A stretch of 64,000 nucleotides of DNA from Rhizophagus clarus (lineage: Eukaryota > Glomeromycota > Glomeromycetes > Glomerales > Glomeraceae): the NCBI GenBank assembly GCA_015698045.1, contig BLAL01000193.1, positions 1,145,001 through 1,209,000 of the forward strand, written 5' to 3'. The notes under the pieces were generated by a model, which saw only the letters and a program-made list of their open reading frames with translations, was not told where the DNA came from and searched no databases. Shown piece by piece: positions 35,014 through 44,090 of this stretch. Position 1 is the stretch's first letter; each line of letters starts with the position of its first letter. Both the position numbers and the translations under genes were made by a program.

Positions 35014-36636
35014 AAAAAGGTAATCGAGAAAAATTTAATGAAACGTATAAGAACCAATATTTGAAGTGTGCACAATGCGAATCGGTACAGATTTTCAAAT
35101 TAAAATTTCAATTATCAATTTTTATATATAGAAACAAAAAACTTTTTTTATTATATAAGTAATTTTAACAAACTTGTAACGAATTTATGATTTATAAATG
35201 ATAATAATGATATAAACACACATTAATAATATAAAAATACACAAGATGTTAATCTAACAAATAAAAATTATAACGTTATCAGATTCAAGCAATTCATCAA
35301 TTCGTTCAATGTAATACATTTCGACATTACAGCAGCTTAATTCTCGTCCCATATACTGTATACTATTATGTAGACATATAGTCCCTTGCCTTGCTCCGGA
35401 CAAAAAATAATTATTGCTGACTATACAAAATGTAAAGATCGAATTAATCTTTGCTCGTTCAATTTCTAAAAAAAAATTAACCATTTATTTTTGCTGTATT
35501 CATCACAGTTGTAAATTTCCTGGCTGTGCGACGAATGATTCCGAAATGATGTCGTGTGATATCCTTTGTTATTTTGTTCTGACTTCTAATCAATTGAAAA
35601 ATTATAGTAGCAAGTTTGCGGATATTAATTTGTGTGCGAAGATATCATCTTTTGGTTATTTTTCTCGTATGATATGTATTTACCAACGAGATCCTGTAAA
35701 CTATTATACGTGAAACCCTATAATAGGATAGAGAATATCCGGTTATATAAAAATTTACTCTTTAAATTTTACGTGTCTCACGTGACCTGTATTTGCGTCG
35801 ACATCAACCCTATATTTTGGTCTTAAAGAATTTAACGGTATTGGACATCCGTTAAATTAACCGGCTGGTCCGGGTTTTTTTAATTTTATTTCATTGTAAA
35901 CAATTTTTTTTTTTAAAAAAAAAAAAAATTGATTTTTAATTAATACAATAATTATCAGATAAATTATGTGTTGTGTTAACAAACTGACGCTTTTCATTTA
36001 ATAAAATATTTTATTTTGTATATTGTACTAACGTGTATTTACAATAAAAGTTAAAATCAAATAATCGTAATAATCGACCGCAACCAGCAACCTCAAAAAG
36101 ACTCGTTGAATGAAGCCCATATAGGCTTGCGATCCTTTGATCTAGTCCAGACTGGGTGACTATCTTTAAAAATAAAAGAAAAGAAAATAAATTTCAAATT
36201 ATCAACAACCAGACTTTCTTTTAAAATTTAAGCTAAATATTTTAGAATTTTATTTTAGTAAATTACTTTTGTTAACCATGTGATGAACGTCTTAATATAT
36301 TCGAAAAATATCCGATTCTGAAAAATGTTACAAGGAAATCTCCGGTTTTTACATACGCCTTGAGAAATTAATTATTAAATAACGTACTAATATTGTTTTC
36401 GTAATGATTTTTTTGAAGCTTTAGTTGTCATCATAATCTTTTGTTAAATAACGAAACAAACATTTGAACTATAAATTTGATCGTAGTATAACCGATTCGA
36501 ATTTATAAATATATAAAATATCACTTTATTTACTTGGTAAATCGTTTGATACATAAATTTTCTATCTTAATCCTAAATTACGAATTCAACTTCAAACGTA
36601 AGCATCGATCTCGAATTTGTTTTTCCAATTTTATTT
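35014..36636. other. Intergenic between convergent LRR-AIG1 genes
   Basis: Holds the 3' ends of both neighbours. On the minus strand, 35254-35720 reads protein-like over two frames (FFLEIERAKINSIFTFCIVS, ARQGTICLHNSIQYMG and, upstream, IIFQLIRSQNKITKDITRHH), perhaps an old coding relic of unknown family. A TCACGTGA site is at 35778-35785. Nothing firmer. Confidence 0.4.
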
Positions 36637-38253
36637 TTAAAGAATTAAGCAAAATGCTTCAGACAATCTCAAGATGTCTGGATCAATTTCCAATTCATCT
36701 AAATTATTCTTTCTTATATAATCAACGATCTTTTTACATAATTCATCCCAATTGTCTAATCTGAAAGGTTTGTCCCGATTTTTCTCCAAATAATTTAATA
36801 CTATTTTTCTTGACTTTTTTCTTGCATTTCGATTAATATCAATTCGTTGTTCATATTCATCATCATCTTCATCATCATCTTTAAAAAGGTCCACTGAGGG
36901 ATTGTCCACATGAACGACGCCATTACATGAATTAACTATTTGAGCAATTATGTCGCTTTCATTACGCATTAATTCTATGTCTTTATCACACTCTTTGTTA
37001 GTTCTAAAGTTACTAAAATTAGATCTCACAATGGTAACATAACGAAGAATATCACTTTTAAAAAGAGACTCTTTAATCAAATTGAACGTATCTATTTCTT
37101 CTTTTGTGAATCTTCCATTAATCACAAATAAAACATGGCTTATGCCCTCCGGCATTGAAAGGATTCCATCTGCTATTTTGAATAAAGTATTTTCTGTACT
37201 TAACTTAGTATCTCCAACTCCAATAGTATCAACTACGCGAAAGTTATCTTCCTTATTATCTTCATTCCATTCAAATTCTTTTTTCCTGAAATATTTAGTC
37301 TCACTAATCGCGTACGCGCTTTCCTTGAATTCATTACTATTAGTTAGTACATTAGCTAACGTAGATTTACCGCCACCAGTGCGACCAACTACTAATATAT
37401 TTTTAATATCTTTTTTTTTTCGAGCAATAATCAGACTAGGAGAATGTTTAACATCAATAGATTCGGGACAATAGCTTAAGTCAAGAAAAGTTAATTTACT
37501 ATTGGTACAATCAAGAAACTCTAATTTTGAACAGTTGCTTGCATCTAGATTGGTTAATTTATGGTTATTAGAACAGTTGAGGTTTTTGATATTCGGACAA
37601 AGATTAAGACTTAATTCGTCAATTGAAGTATTCGAGCAATTGAGCTCAATAAGATCACTAACTTCTAACTCGGTTAACGTCTTAATTGATGAACAATCAA
37701 GTTCAATCAGTTTTGGACAATTTCTCACAGATAAAGTCTTAAGGTTAGAAAGCTTAGAAAATCCAGTAATCTGATTAAGTTGAGAACAATCACTTATTTC
37801 CAAATCAATTAATCCGGTTGGTGAATAATCGAACGTGGTTAGGGCTGAACATCCAACAATAGATAATGTTTTAAGTTTAGGAAGAGCTGACAAGTCAAAA
37901 ATCTTTTTAAATTCAGAACAATTGTTTATTTTCAAACTATTTAAACTAGTTAACTTAATTAATGAACAATTATCCGTGGTTAATTTTGGACATTTAGTCA
38001 AAGATAAACTCGTAAGTTTAGTAAGCTCAAACAAGTGAACTTTATTGAGTTGAGAACAATTACTTATTTTCAAACTAGTTAACTTAAGTTCCTTTAAACT
38101 AATGATTTCTAAATTTTTAAAACCTTTTATTTTTAAAGAACCTTCTGATTTTGCAAATTCTGATTTAAAAAAACCAAATATGCCTTTGCTACCAATATTT
38201 ATCTCTTTCTCGTTCGAATATTGAGTATTAAACCTTTCTTGTTCTTTTGTCAT
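36637..38253 (-). CDS. LRR-AIG1 GTPase with C-terminal CaaX box (538 aa)
   Basis: Intact single-exon gene and the nearest relative in the window of the 534 aa protein at 30512, alignable from start (MTKEQERFNTQYSNEKEINI) to end. It has LRRs at about 40-270, a canonical P-loop VGRTGGGKST (289-298), G3 VVDTIG with a five-residue insertion just before it (NEDNKEDNF), EGISHVLFVINGRF, G4-like TIVRSNFSNF where relatives have RTKF, G5-like VHVDNPSVDL, an Asp/Glu loop (DDDEDDDEYE) and KLDNWDEL-type tail (RLDNWDELCKKI). It ends SEAFCLIL, again a CaaX box. Keeping the Walker A Lys, it is the better candidate for an active GTPase of the two sister copies. The G4 change from TK to SN may affect guanine specificity. 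Confidence 0.92.
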   Translation of the reverse strand: MTKEQERFNTQYSNEKEINIGSKGIFGFFKSEFAKSEGSLKIKGFKNLEIISLKELKLTSLKISNCSQLNKVHLFELTKLTSLSLTKCPKLTTDNCSLIKLTSLNSLKINNCSEFKKIFDLSALPKLKTLSIVGCSALTTFDYSPTGLIDLEISDCSQLNQITGFSKLSNLKTLSVRNCPKLIELDCSSIKTLTELEVSDLIELNCSNTSIDELSLNLCPNIKNLNCSNNHKLTNLDASNCSKLEFLDCTNSKLTFLDLSYCPESIDVKHSPSLIIARKKKDIKNILVVGRTGGGKSTLANVLTNSNEFKESAYAISETKYFRKKEFEWNEDNKEDNFRVVDTIGVGDTKLSTENTLFKIADGILSMPEGISHVLFVINGRFTKEEIDTFNLIKESLFKSDILRYVTIVRSNFSNFRTNKECDKDIELMRNESDIIAQIVNSCNGVVHVDNPSVDLFKDDDEDDDEYEQRIDINRNARKKSRKIVLNYLEKNRDKPFRLDNWDELCKKIVDYIRKNNLDELEIDPDILRLSEAFCLIL

Positions 38254-39879
38254 GATATTCTATGAGGGATTTTATTTTATTTTATTTTATTTTTTTTTTT
38301 TATTGGCTTAAAAATAGGAGTGAGAAGTATACATTCTATTATTTATTTTTTTTAAGCGTACATATGAAACTTTCTCGAGTGCCCCTGCATGCATGGCTAA
38401 AATCATTAACAGGACGTGATGATTAACGTAGTTAAATATTTGTACAATAAAGAGATTTTTATGCACATAACTCGTTTTTCTTACGTGTGCGTCTTTGTTT
38501 TTTTTTTTTTTTTTTTTTAAAGTACTAGATTTACTTCATACAATCAGATAATGTCAAAAATAAAATAAAAAAAAAAATTCTTTTTTCATCTGCTATGTAT
38601 GGTTTATCAATTACAAATAAAAAATTCTGCTTTAACTAGATTTCCTACATAAACCTTTTTCCGATACAATAGTAAGAAATAAATTTGTTTTTCATTAAAA
38701 TCATTTTTTCTGAAAATATTAACTGTATATATTTGCTTTCCTCAAACCCATTTGAATAGTAACAATCAATTTAATTTCAATAAATTGAGAATAAAATTAT
38801 TTAGAGTTTTGTGTTTTCACATGTACTACTAATAAATATTGCATGGTTACTATTCCAAAATAATCATTTTAAATGAAATAATGATAAACAATACTCCATG
38901 ACGTCTATGTGTTAAGGGCTAACTAATTTTAGAAACAATCTATCCAAAAAGTAAATGGACAGGCTAAAACTACGCCAAATAAATTTTGCGTATTACAAAA
39001 CAAAAGATTATTATGAACAATATTGCCCAAGTACTTCGTTTAGAATATCTGATCTTTTGATGATGGGCAAATAGGATAATAACTAACGTTATCTGAATTT
39101 TTAATGAACCTTATGGACAGAACTAACAGTAAGTTAAAGAGGCGTTTATTTTCTTCAACTTTAGAGACTCTCTAATGTTTCTTTTTCTATTTTTTTTTTT
39201 TTTTTTTTGTAGTTTCTTGGACTATAATATTTTTATTTTTTAACAATAAATAGCAATGATAATTGTTATTTATTTATTAAGTTTGAATTTAGAATTTTAA
39301 TCCGTGATTCGCAAAGGATCTACAAAAGATGTTGCTCGCACCAATTTTAACCCAATCAAACGGTATGTATTTCTATAGAATTTCGTAATATTTTTATTCA
39401 AAAAAAAAAGAAAAATTCCATACATTAACCCAATCCAACATCAGAGACACAGAAATAACTCATTATTATAATAAATGAATAAAATTAGGAAGTTTTGAAT
39501 ATTAATTTGTTTTTTTACAACACGTGATATATCATTAAAAATCCCGTGAGTAATACTTTTTTGAATAGTCATGTGATTAAAAATGTTGGCTGTGCCGTTT
39601 TTATTATGCAGCTCGATGAAACACAAATAATGACTCGATTAAAGAACCTAGCTTTGATTGGCATGATCAATTAATAATTGACAAATTGTTCGATTCCCTC
39701 CCTAATCGATTAACACCATTTGGAAAAACAAAAAAAAAAAAAATATAAATTGATCGATAATTTATTTCGTTAAAAATTAAAAGTATAATCAATTTTGTTA
39801 TTATTTGAAATTAGTTGTAGTTGGAACAATATTCTTTGGATATTTATTTATTTATTGCATTTTGGACACAGATCTGCGG
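38254..39879. other. Intergenic, homopolymers and (ATTTT)n microsatellite
   Basis: Just upstream of the minus-strand gene is an (ATTTT)n run at about 38264-38290, and a T run of about 21 at 38498-38518. The rest is A+T-rich with no gene I can support. A CACGTG lies at 39521. Confidence 0.5.
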
Positions 39880-40250
39880 TTACGGTTCGTCGTCGTCATC
39901 ATCAAGAATGTTTATCGGAGGATTGTCTACATAAAATTATTCTACACGAATCAATTATCTCACACAATTGATTTTGTCTCTTTCACACTCCTCTCTGTTA
40001 TTAAAATTACTCTTAGTTCACATAACAGTTTCCACGTTTGATCTTTTCCCCAGCACCAAATAATTTTTCCCAACTACAACCATGTAATATTTATTCCCTT
40101 TCCTTAATTAATCTAGTTTCGAACAATCACCTGCTCAAAAGATCAGTTGAGAACAATTACTTATTTCCAAATTTGCCAAAAAAGTTTTAATGTCTATTTT
40201 TAAAGGATCGGCAAGGTATATTTTCGTTCTCGCTTCATCAAGTCATAAAA
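39880..40250 (-). pseudogene. LRR-AIG1 relic
   Basis: On the minus strand 40140-40190 reads ANLEISNCSQLI (an LRR unit) and 39895-39945 reads VDNPPINILDDDDDE (the G5-like segment plus acidic loop). The P-loop and most of the G domain are deleted, leaving under 400 bases. It lies just downstream of the truncated gene at 40472 on the same strand and shares its NPPINIL wording, so it may be a tandem copy of it. Confidence 0.65.
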
Positions 40251-40471
40251 AAAATTCCGACAATTTTTTGGAAGTGATAAAGATATAACTGATAAGGCAC
40301 GTATGGCCGCATGCCACATACACCACCCGGATCCTAGTCACTCATTTTTTTTTCATTTTTAATTATACAACTTTACCAAAAAAAGAAAAAAATTAAATTA
40401 CACAAATTGTTTTCTTCGTCTTAAACTTAGTTTTCAACACGATTGTGAAACGATTTACTTTTATTAATGTA

Positions 40472-41704
40472 TTACATCTGTAGTAATATTTCATTCTGAC
40501 ATACTTTCTCCAAATGATCTAATAGTATAGATCTTGATTTGTCTCTCGTTTTTTTGTTAATTCTAATATTAGCTTCTTTATCATCGTCATCATCATCATC
40601 GTCATCATCACCATCATAACTAAGAATATTTATCGGAGGATTATCTACATAAATGATTCCTTTGCATGATTCAATTATTTTAGCATTTGTTACGCTTTCC
40701 TCACGCAGCATCTCTTTATCTTTTTCGCAACTTTTTCGACTTTTAAAGTTACTAAACTTAGTTCTCACAATCGTAGTATATTCGAAAATGTCACTTCCAA
40801 ATAATCCCAATGTGTTTACTTCATCTGTAAAATTTTTCCCGATCACAAGTAAAACTTGGCATATCCCTTCTGGTATCGAATAGACTCCTTCTGCTATTCT
40901 ATTTGTAACTTTTTTTATAGGTAGCTTAGTATTCCCAACTCCAATAGTATCAATCACACAATATTTTGTTCCTTCCCATTCGAAAACTTTTTTGTGAAAA
41001 CGTTCAGTCTTACTAACTCCGTACTCGCTTTCTTTGAAATCTTCAGTTCCAGTTAGTACATTAGCCAATGTAGATTTACCGCTACCAGTACAACCGATTA
41101 TTAATATATTTTTAATTTTGTCTTTTGTTCGAGTAATAATTAAGTCAGGAGACTTAATAATTTTAATACTTTCAGGACAATTTCTTAGGTCAAGACTAGT
41201 TAATTTACTCAAAGAGCAATCAAGAAATTCTAATTTGAAACAATTACTTACATCCAGACTAAATAGTTTGCTGTTATTGGAACAAATGAGCTTTTTGATA
41301 TTCGGACAAAGATTAAGACTTAATTCCTCAATCGAAGTATTCGAACAATCGAGCTCGATAAGATTACTAACGTCTAAATCGGTTAACTCATATAATTGAC
41401 TATGAGAAAAATCAAGTTTGGTTAGTCTTGGACATTTACTCACAAATAAACTCTCAAGTTTAATAAATTCAGATAAGTCTACCCTAGTAAGTTGAGGACA
41501 ATTAATTATTTCTAAACTTGTTAACTTAAGTTTCTTTAAAATAACACTTTTTAAATTCGTAAAGCCTTCTATTTTTAATGAACCATGAAGGTTTGACCTT
41601 CCGCCTAAAATGTTACGAATATTTTCCTTTTTTATATCTATAATTTCTTCCTTTTCCTTAAAATAGGTTTTATCAAACCATCTTTGAGGATTTTTTTTTA
41701 ACAT
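40472..41704 (-). CDS. LRR-AIG1 GTPase, C-terminally truncated (410 aa)
   Basis: Open frame starting MLKKNPQRWFDKTYFKEKEE. The LRR part is short (about residues 40-180), mainly the membrane-proximal units EELSLNLCPNIKKLICSNN and LDVSNCFKLEFLDCSLSKLT. AIG1 domain: P-loop IGCTGSGKST at 203-212, G3 VIDTIG, EGICQVLLVIGKNF, G4-like TIVRTKFSNF, G5-like IYVDNPPINI and ten consecutive Asp. The family tail breaks by frameshift after LEKVCQNE, and the protein ends ILLQM without the CaaX box, so it should not be prenylated. About four residues are also missing after LLVIG compared with relatives. It may be a soluble variant or an early pseudogene. Confidence 0.8.
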   Translation of the reverse strand: MLKKNPQRWFDKTYFKEKEEIIDIKKENIRNILGGRSNLHGSLKIEGFTNLKSVILKKLKLTSLEIINCPQLTRVDLSEFIKLESLFVSKCPRLTKLDFSHSQLYELTDLDVSNLIELDCSNTSIEELSLNLCPNIKKLICSNNSKLFSLDVSNCFKLEFLDCSLSKLTSLDLRNCPESIKIIKSPDLIITRTKDKIKNILIIGCTGSGKSTLANVLTGTEDFKESEYGVSKTERFHKKVFEWEGTKYCVIDTIGVGNTKLPIKKVTNRIAEGVYSIPEGICQVLLVIGKNFTDEVNTLGLFGSDIFEYTTIVRTKFSNFKSRKSCEKDKEMLREESVTNAKIIESCKGIIYVDNPPINILSYDGDDDDDDDDDDKEANIRINKKTRDKSRSILLDHLEKVCQNEILLQM

Positions 41705-42740
41705 ATTTGTTTCTTTACGTTCTAAAGTATAAGAAGCTTTTTTATTGGTTTAAAAATGTAAGTTAAAGATGCAGATTATATTTTTATTACTATTAATTAT
41801 TGTAACATACTAAACATGAGAGCACTCCCTTGCATGGCTACTATCCTAAAATGGTCTTTTAAATGAAGCATCAAGTTACGTAATCAAGCTCAATTAATTG
41901 AAAACGGATTTTATTGTTCTAACATTACCGGTGATATTTTGCATGTTACATTATCTATGGGCGCTCTTTGTAATACAACTACTAACCAGATTTGAACCGT
42001 ATAATTAAACTTAAAAATGTGCACACATATCTTTCGCTAATGTACGCGAATTTATAATTTCAGTATAAGATCAGTGTGATAAAGCAGCAAAACTTCGATA
42101 GAAGTTGCAGTATACTTCTTAATGGCCGTAATGGTTAGCATTAGGATCAGAGACAGGTACAGTTACTTTTTATCTTTTACGGTAAAATAATGAACATATC
42201 ACGTAAATAAATGAAGGAAATTAATCTAAGATATGTAAATTTATTCTAAAGTCAGTTATTATTCAATTTGTTTACGCGAGGAGGCTCTGTATAGGATAGC
42301 AGATCTCGCCGAAGGAATGGCATAGTATAAATCCGCATAAAGTGCATAAAAATATGGTACAAAATTGGTAAATTTAAATTCAGTTCCCGAATCGATGGAA
42401 TAACCCAATTCTATTTATTAGTAAATACGCCAATTTGTGTTTTACAACATGATAATATTCGCCTTTAAATAATTAAAATCAAATTTGTAATGAATTGGTT
42501 ATTTACCATGCAGGGGTAACTTGAGATCGTTTAAAATCTAAAAAAAAAAAAAAAATTCTCATGACAATATGCATGGTATAGTAGTACATTTTATTTCTTT
42601 TTTAAATTATTTCATTTATTATAATGGTTGATGTTTTTATTTCATTTTTTTTTTTTTTTTTTTTACATCGTATTTTAAGTTGGAAATAAACTATTATTCT
42701 TGATTTTCTAAACTTTAAGAATCTTCTGTGACTAATTTTA
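41705..42740. other. Intergenic, no gene seen
   Basis: Upstream region of the truncated gene and of the AIG1-only gene. A+T-rich with A and T homopolymers near 42541 and 42650. Nothing coding recognised. Confidence 0.5.
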
Positions 42741-42744
42741 TCAC

Positions 42745-42830
42745 GTATCAATTGAGTTAACTGAATTAAAAGTTAACGGCCAATTGTTCATATATCGATA
42801 ATTCTTAATTGTTATTAAGTGTAAATTTAT
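42745..42830 (+). pseudogene. LRR remnant before the AIG1-only gene
   Basis: ATTGAGTTAACTGAATTAAA then GTTAACGGCCAATTGTTC and AATTGTTATTAAGTGTAAAT match, with gaps, the last LRR block of relatives (GTTAACTGAATTAGAAGTCA ... CAATTGTTCGAATAC ... GAATTAAGTCTTAA). It indicates that the AIG1-only gene downstream came from an LRR-AIG1 gene by deletion. Confidence 0.55.
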
Positions 42831-42832
42831 TT

Positions 42833-43444
42833 ATGGCCAAGACCACTAAAAACATAATAGTAGTTGGCGGCACTGGTCTTGGTAAATCTGCTTTGTGCAA
42901 TGTATTAACTGGCACTGGTAAATTTAAGGAAGCAGGGTACGCAGTTAGTCAAACGCAGGATAATCAGGAAGAAATTGTTATGTTTGATAATATTGATAAT
43001 ACAGAATTCTGTGTAGTTGATACCGTTGGAATTGGGAACACCGGTCAACCTACGAAAGATGTTTTGAAAAAACTGAGATCTGCGTTTAAAAATATATGGC
43101 ATGTTTTACTTGTGACCGATGGAAGATTTTCAAAAGAAGAAATAGAGATATACGATATTTTGAAAAGTAAGTTTAAAGAAAGTCATGTTACTATAGTGAG
43201 GACTAAGTTTTCTAACTTTCGAAGAAGAGATGAATGCGAGGAAGATATAAAAGCAATGCTTAGTTTAGATAAAAAAATTGCTAAAATAATTAATAAATGT
43301 AAAGTCATACATGTAGACAATCCCCCTACAGATATTCAATATAATGGTGATGATGATGATGATGATGACATTAAAGCACAAAATAATTATAATACGAAAA
43401 CAAGAGAAAAGTCAAGAAAAATACTACTAAATTACTTGGCCTAA
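42833..43444 (+). CDS. AIG1-type GTPase, single domain (203 aa)
   Basis: Starts MAKTTKNIIVVGG; this ATG is the first in frame. The whole protein is an AIG1 domain: P-loop VGGTGLGKSALCN (about residues 11-23), switch region with a conserved VSQT, G3 VVDTVGIGN, an insertion-poor HVLLVTDGRFSKEE box, G4-like TIVRTKFSNF, G5-like IHVDNPPTDI, seven consecutive Asp, and a basic helix (KTREKSRKILLNYLA) that ends the protein before the usual WD.L tail. No CaaX. All G-domain motifs are intact. Its first residues lie directly after a decayed LRR block. Confidence 0.85.
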   Translation: MAKTTKNIIVVGGTGLGKSALCNVLTGTGKFKEAGYAVSQTQDNQEEIVMFDNIDNTEFCVVDTVGIGNTGQPTKDVLKKLRSAFKNIWHVLLVTDGRFSKEEIEIYDILKSKFKESHVTIVRTKFSNFRRRDECEEDIKAMLSLDKKIAKIINKCKVIHVDNPPTDIQYNGDDDDDDDIKAQNNYNTKTREKSRKILLNYLA

Positions 43445-43835
43445 TTTAAATAATGAATTTATCGTATAAGATGATTCTTCAATATTGAAATATTGTAAAA
43501 AGAGTTTATCGCAGAACATTGTTGAACTTTTATAATTGTAAATTTTTAAATGATAACCTATATTTATTTCATAAATCATTTTGTACTTAAATACTGAAAA
43601 TACTTTTGTTGACAAGTTGTTCAAAAGTCCTCGGATAAAATTATAGAATAATTTTTGAAGTTATAATAAAATTGCATTAACGACGTTAATGAAAATATTA
43701 GATCAATATCTATCTATAACAATTAAAGGAAGTGAAGATACAATTTCACGATTATGTAATCATTTTATTTTAATTTAATTATTTTTTAAACAATACCTAT
43801 GAAAAAAATATTTGCTTATGCCTACGAAATAAAAT

Positions 43836-43837
<2 letters not shown>

Positions 43838-43883
<46 letters not shown>
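43838..43883. repeat. Poly-T tract of 46 bases
   Basis: An uninterrupted T run follows a C at 43837 and ends before ACAAAATAAAAG. It lies about 210 bases before the start of the 847 aa gene. A shorter T run at 44038-44052 is nearer that start. Such runs are mutable and may be partly assembly-dependent. Confidence 0.9.
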
Positions 43884-43888
<5 letters not shown>

Positions 43889-44090
43889 ATAAAAGTTGCA
43901 AATCAATGCAAAATGCGCAGTGTCGTTCTTGACCTTGTACGACAAAAATAGTATGCATCCACTTGATGCAAATATCTGCAATCTGAAAAATGATATAATT
44001 AAGTAGTACAAGTAATAAAATGGTACACTTTCTCCAATTTTTTTTTTTTTTTAAACCACGAAAAAGAATAGAACAAATAAATAAAACATC

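Noticed and set aside
35414-35713. 99-codon plus-strand frame
   Set aside because: Composition rich in Cys/Ser/Tyr without motif; the minus strand looks slightly more protein-like but could not be assigned either.
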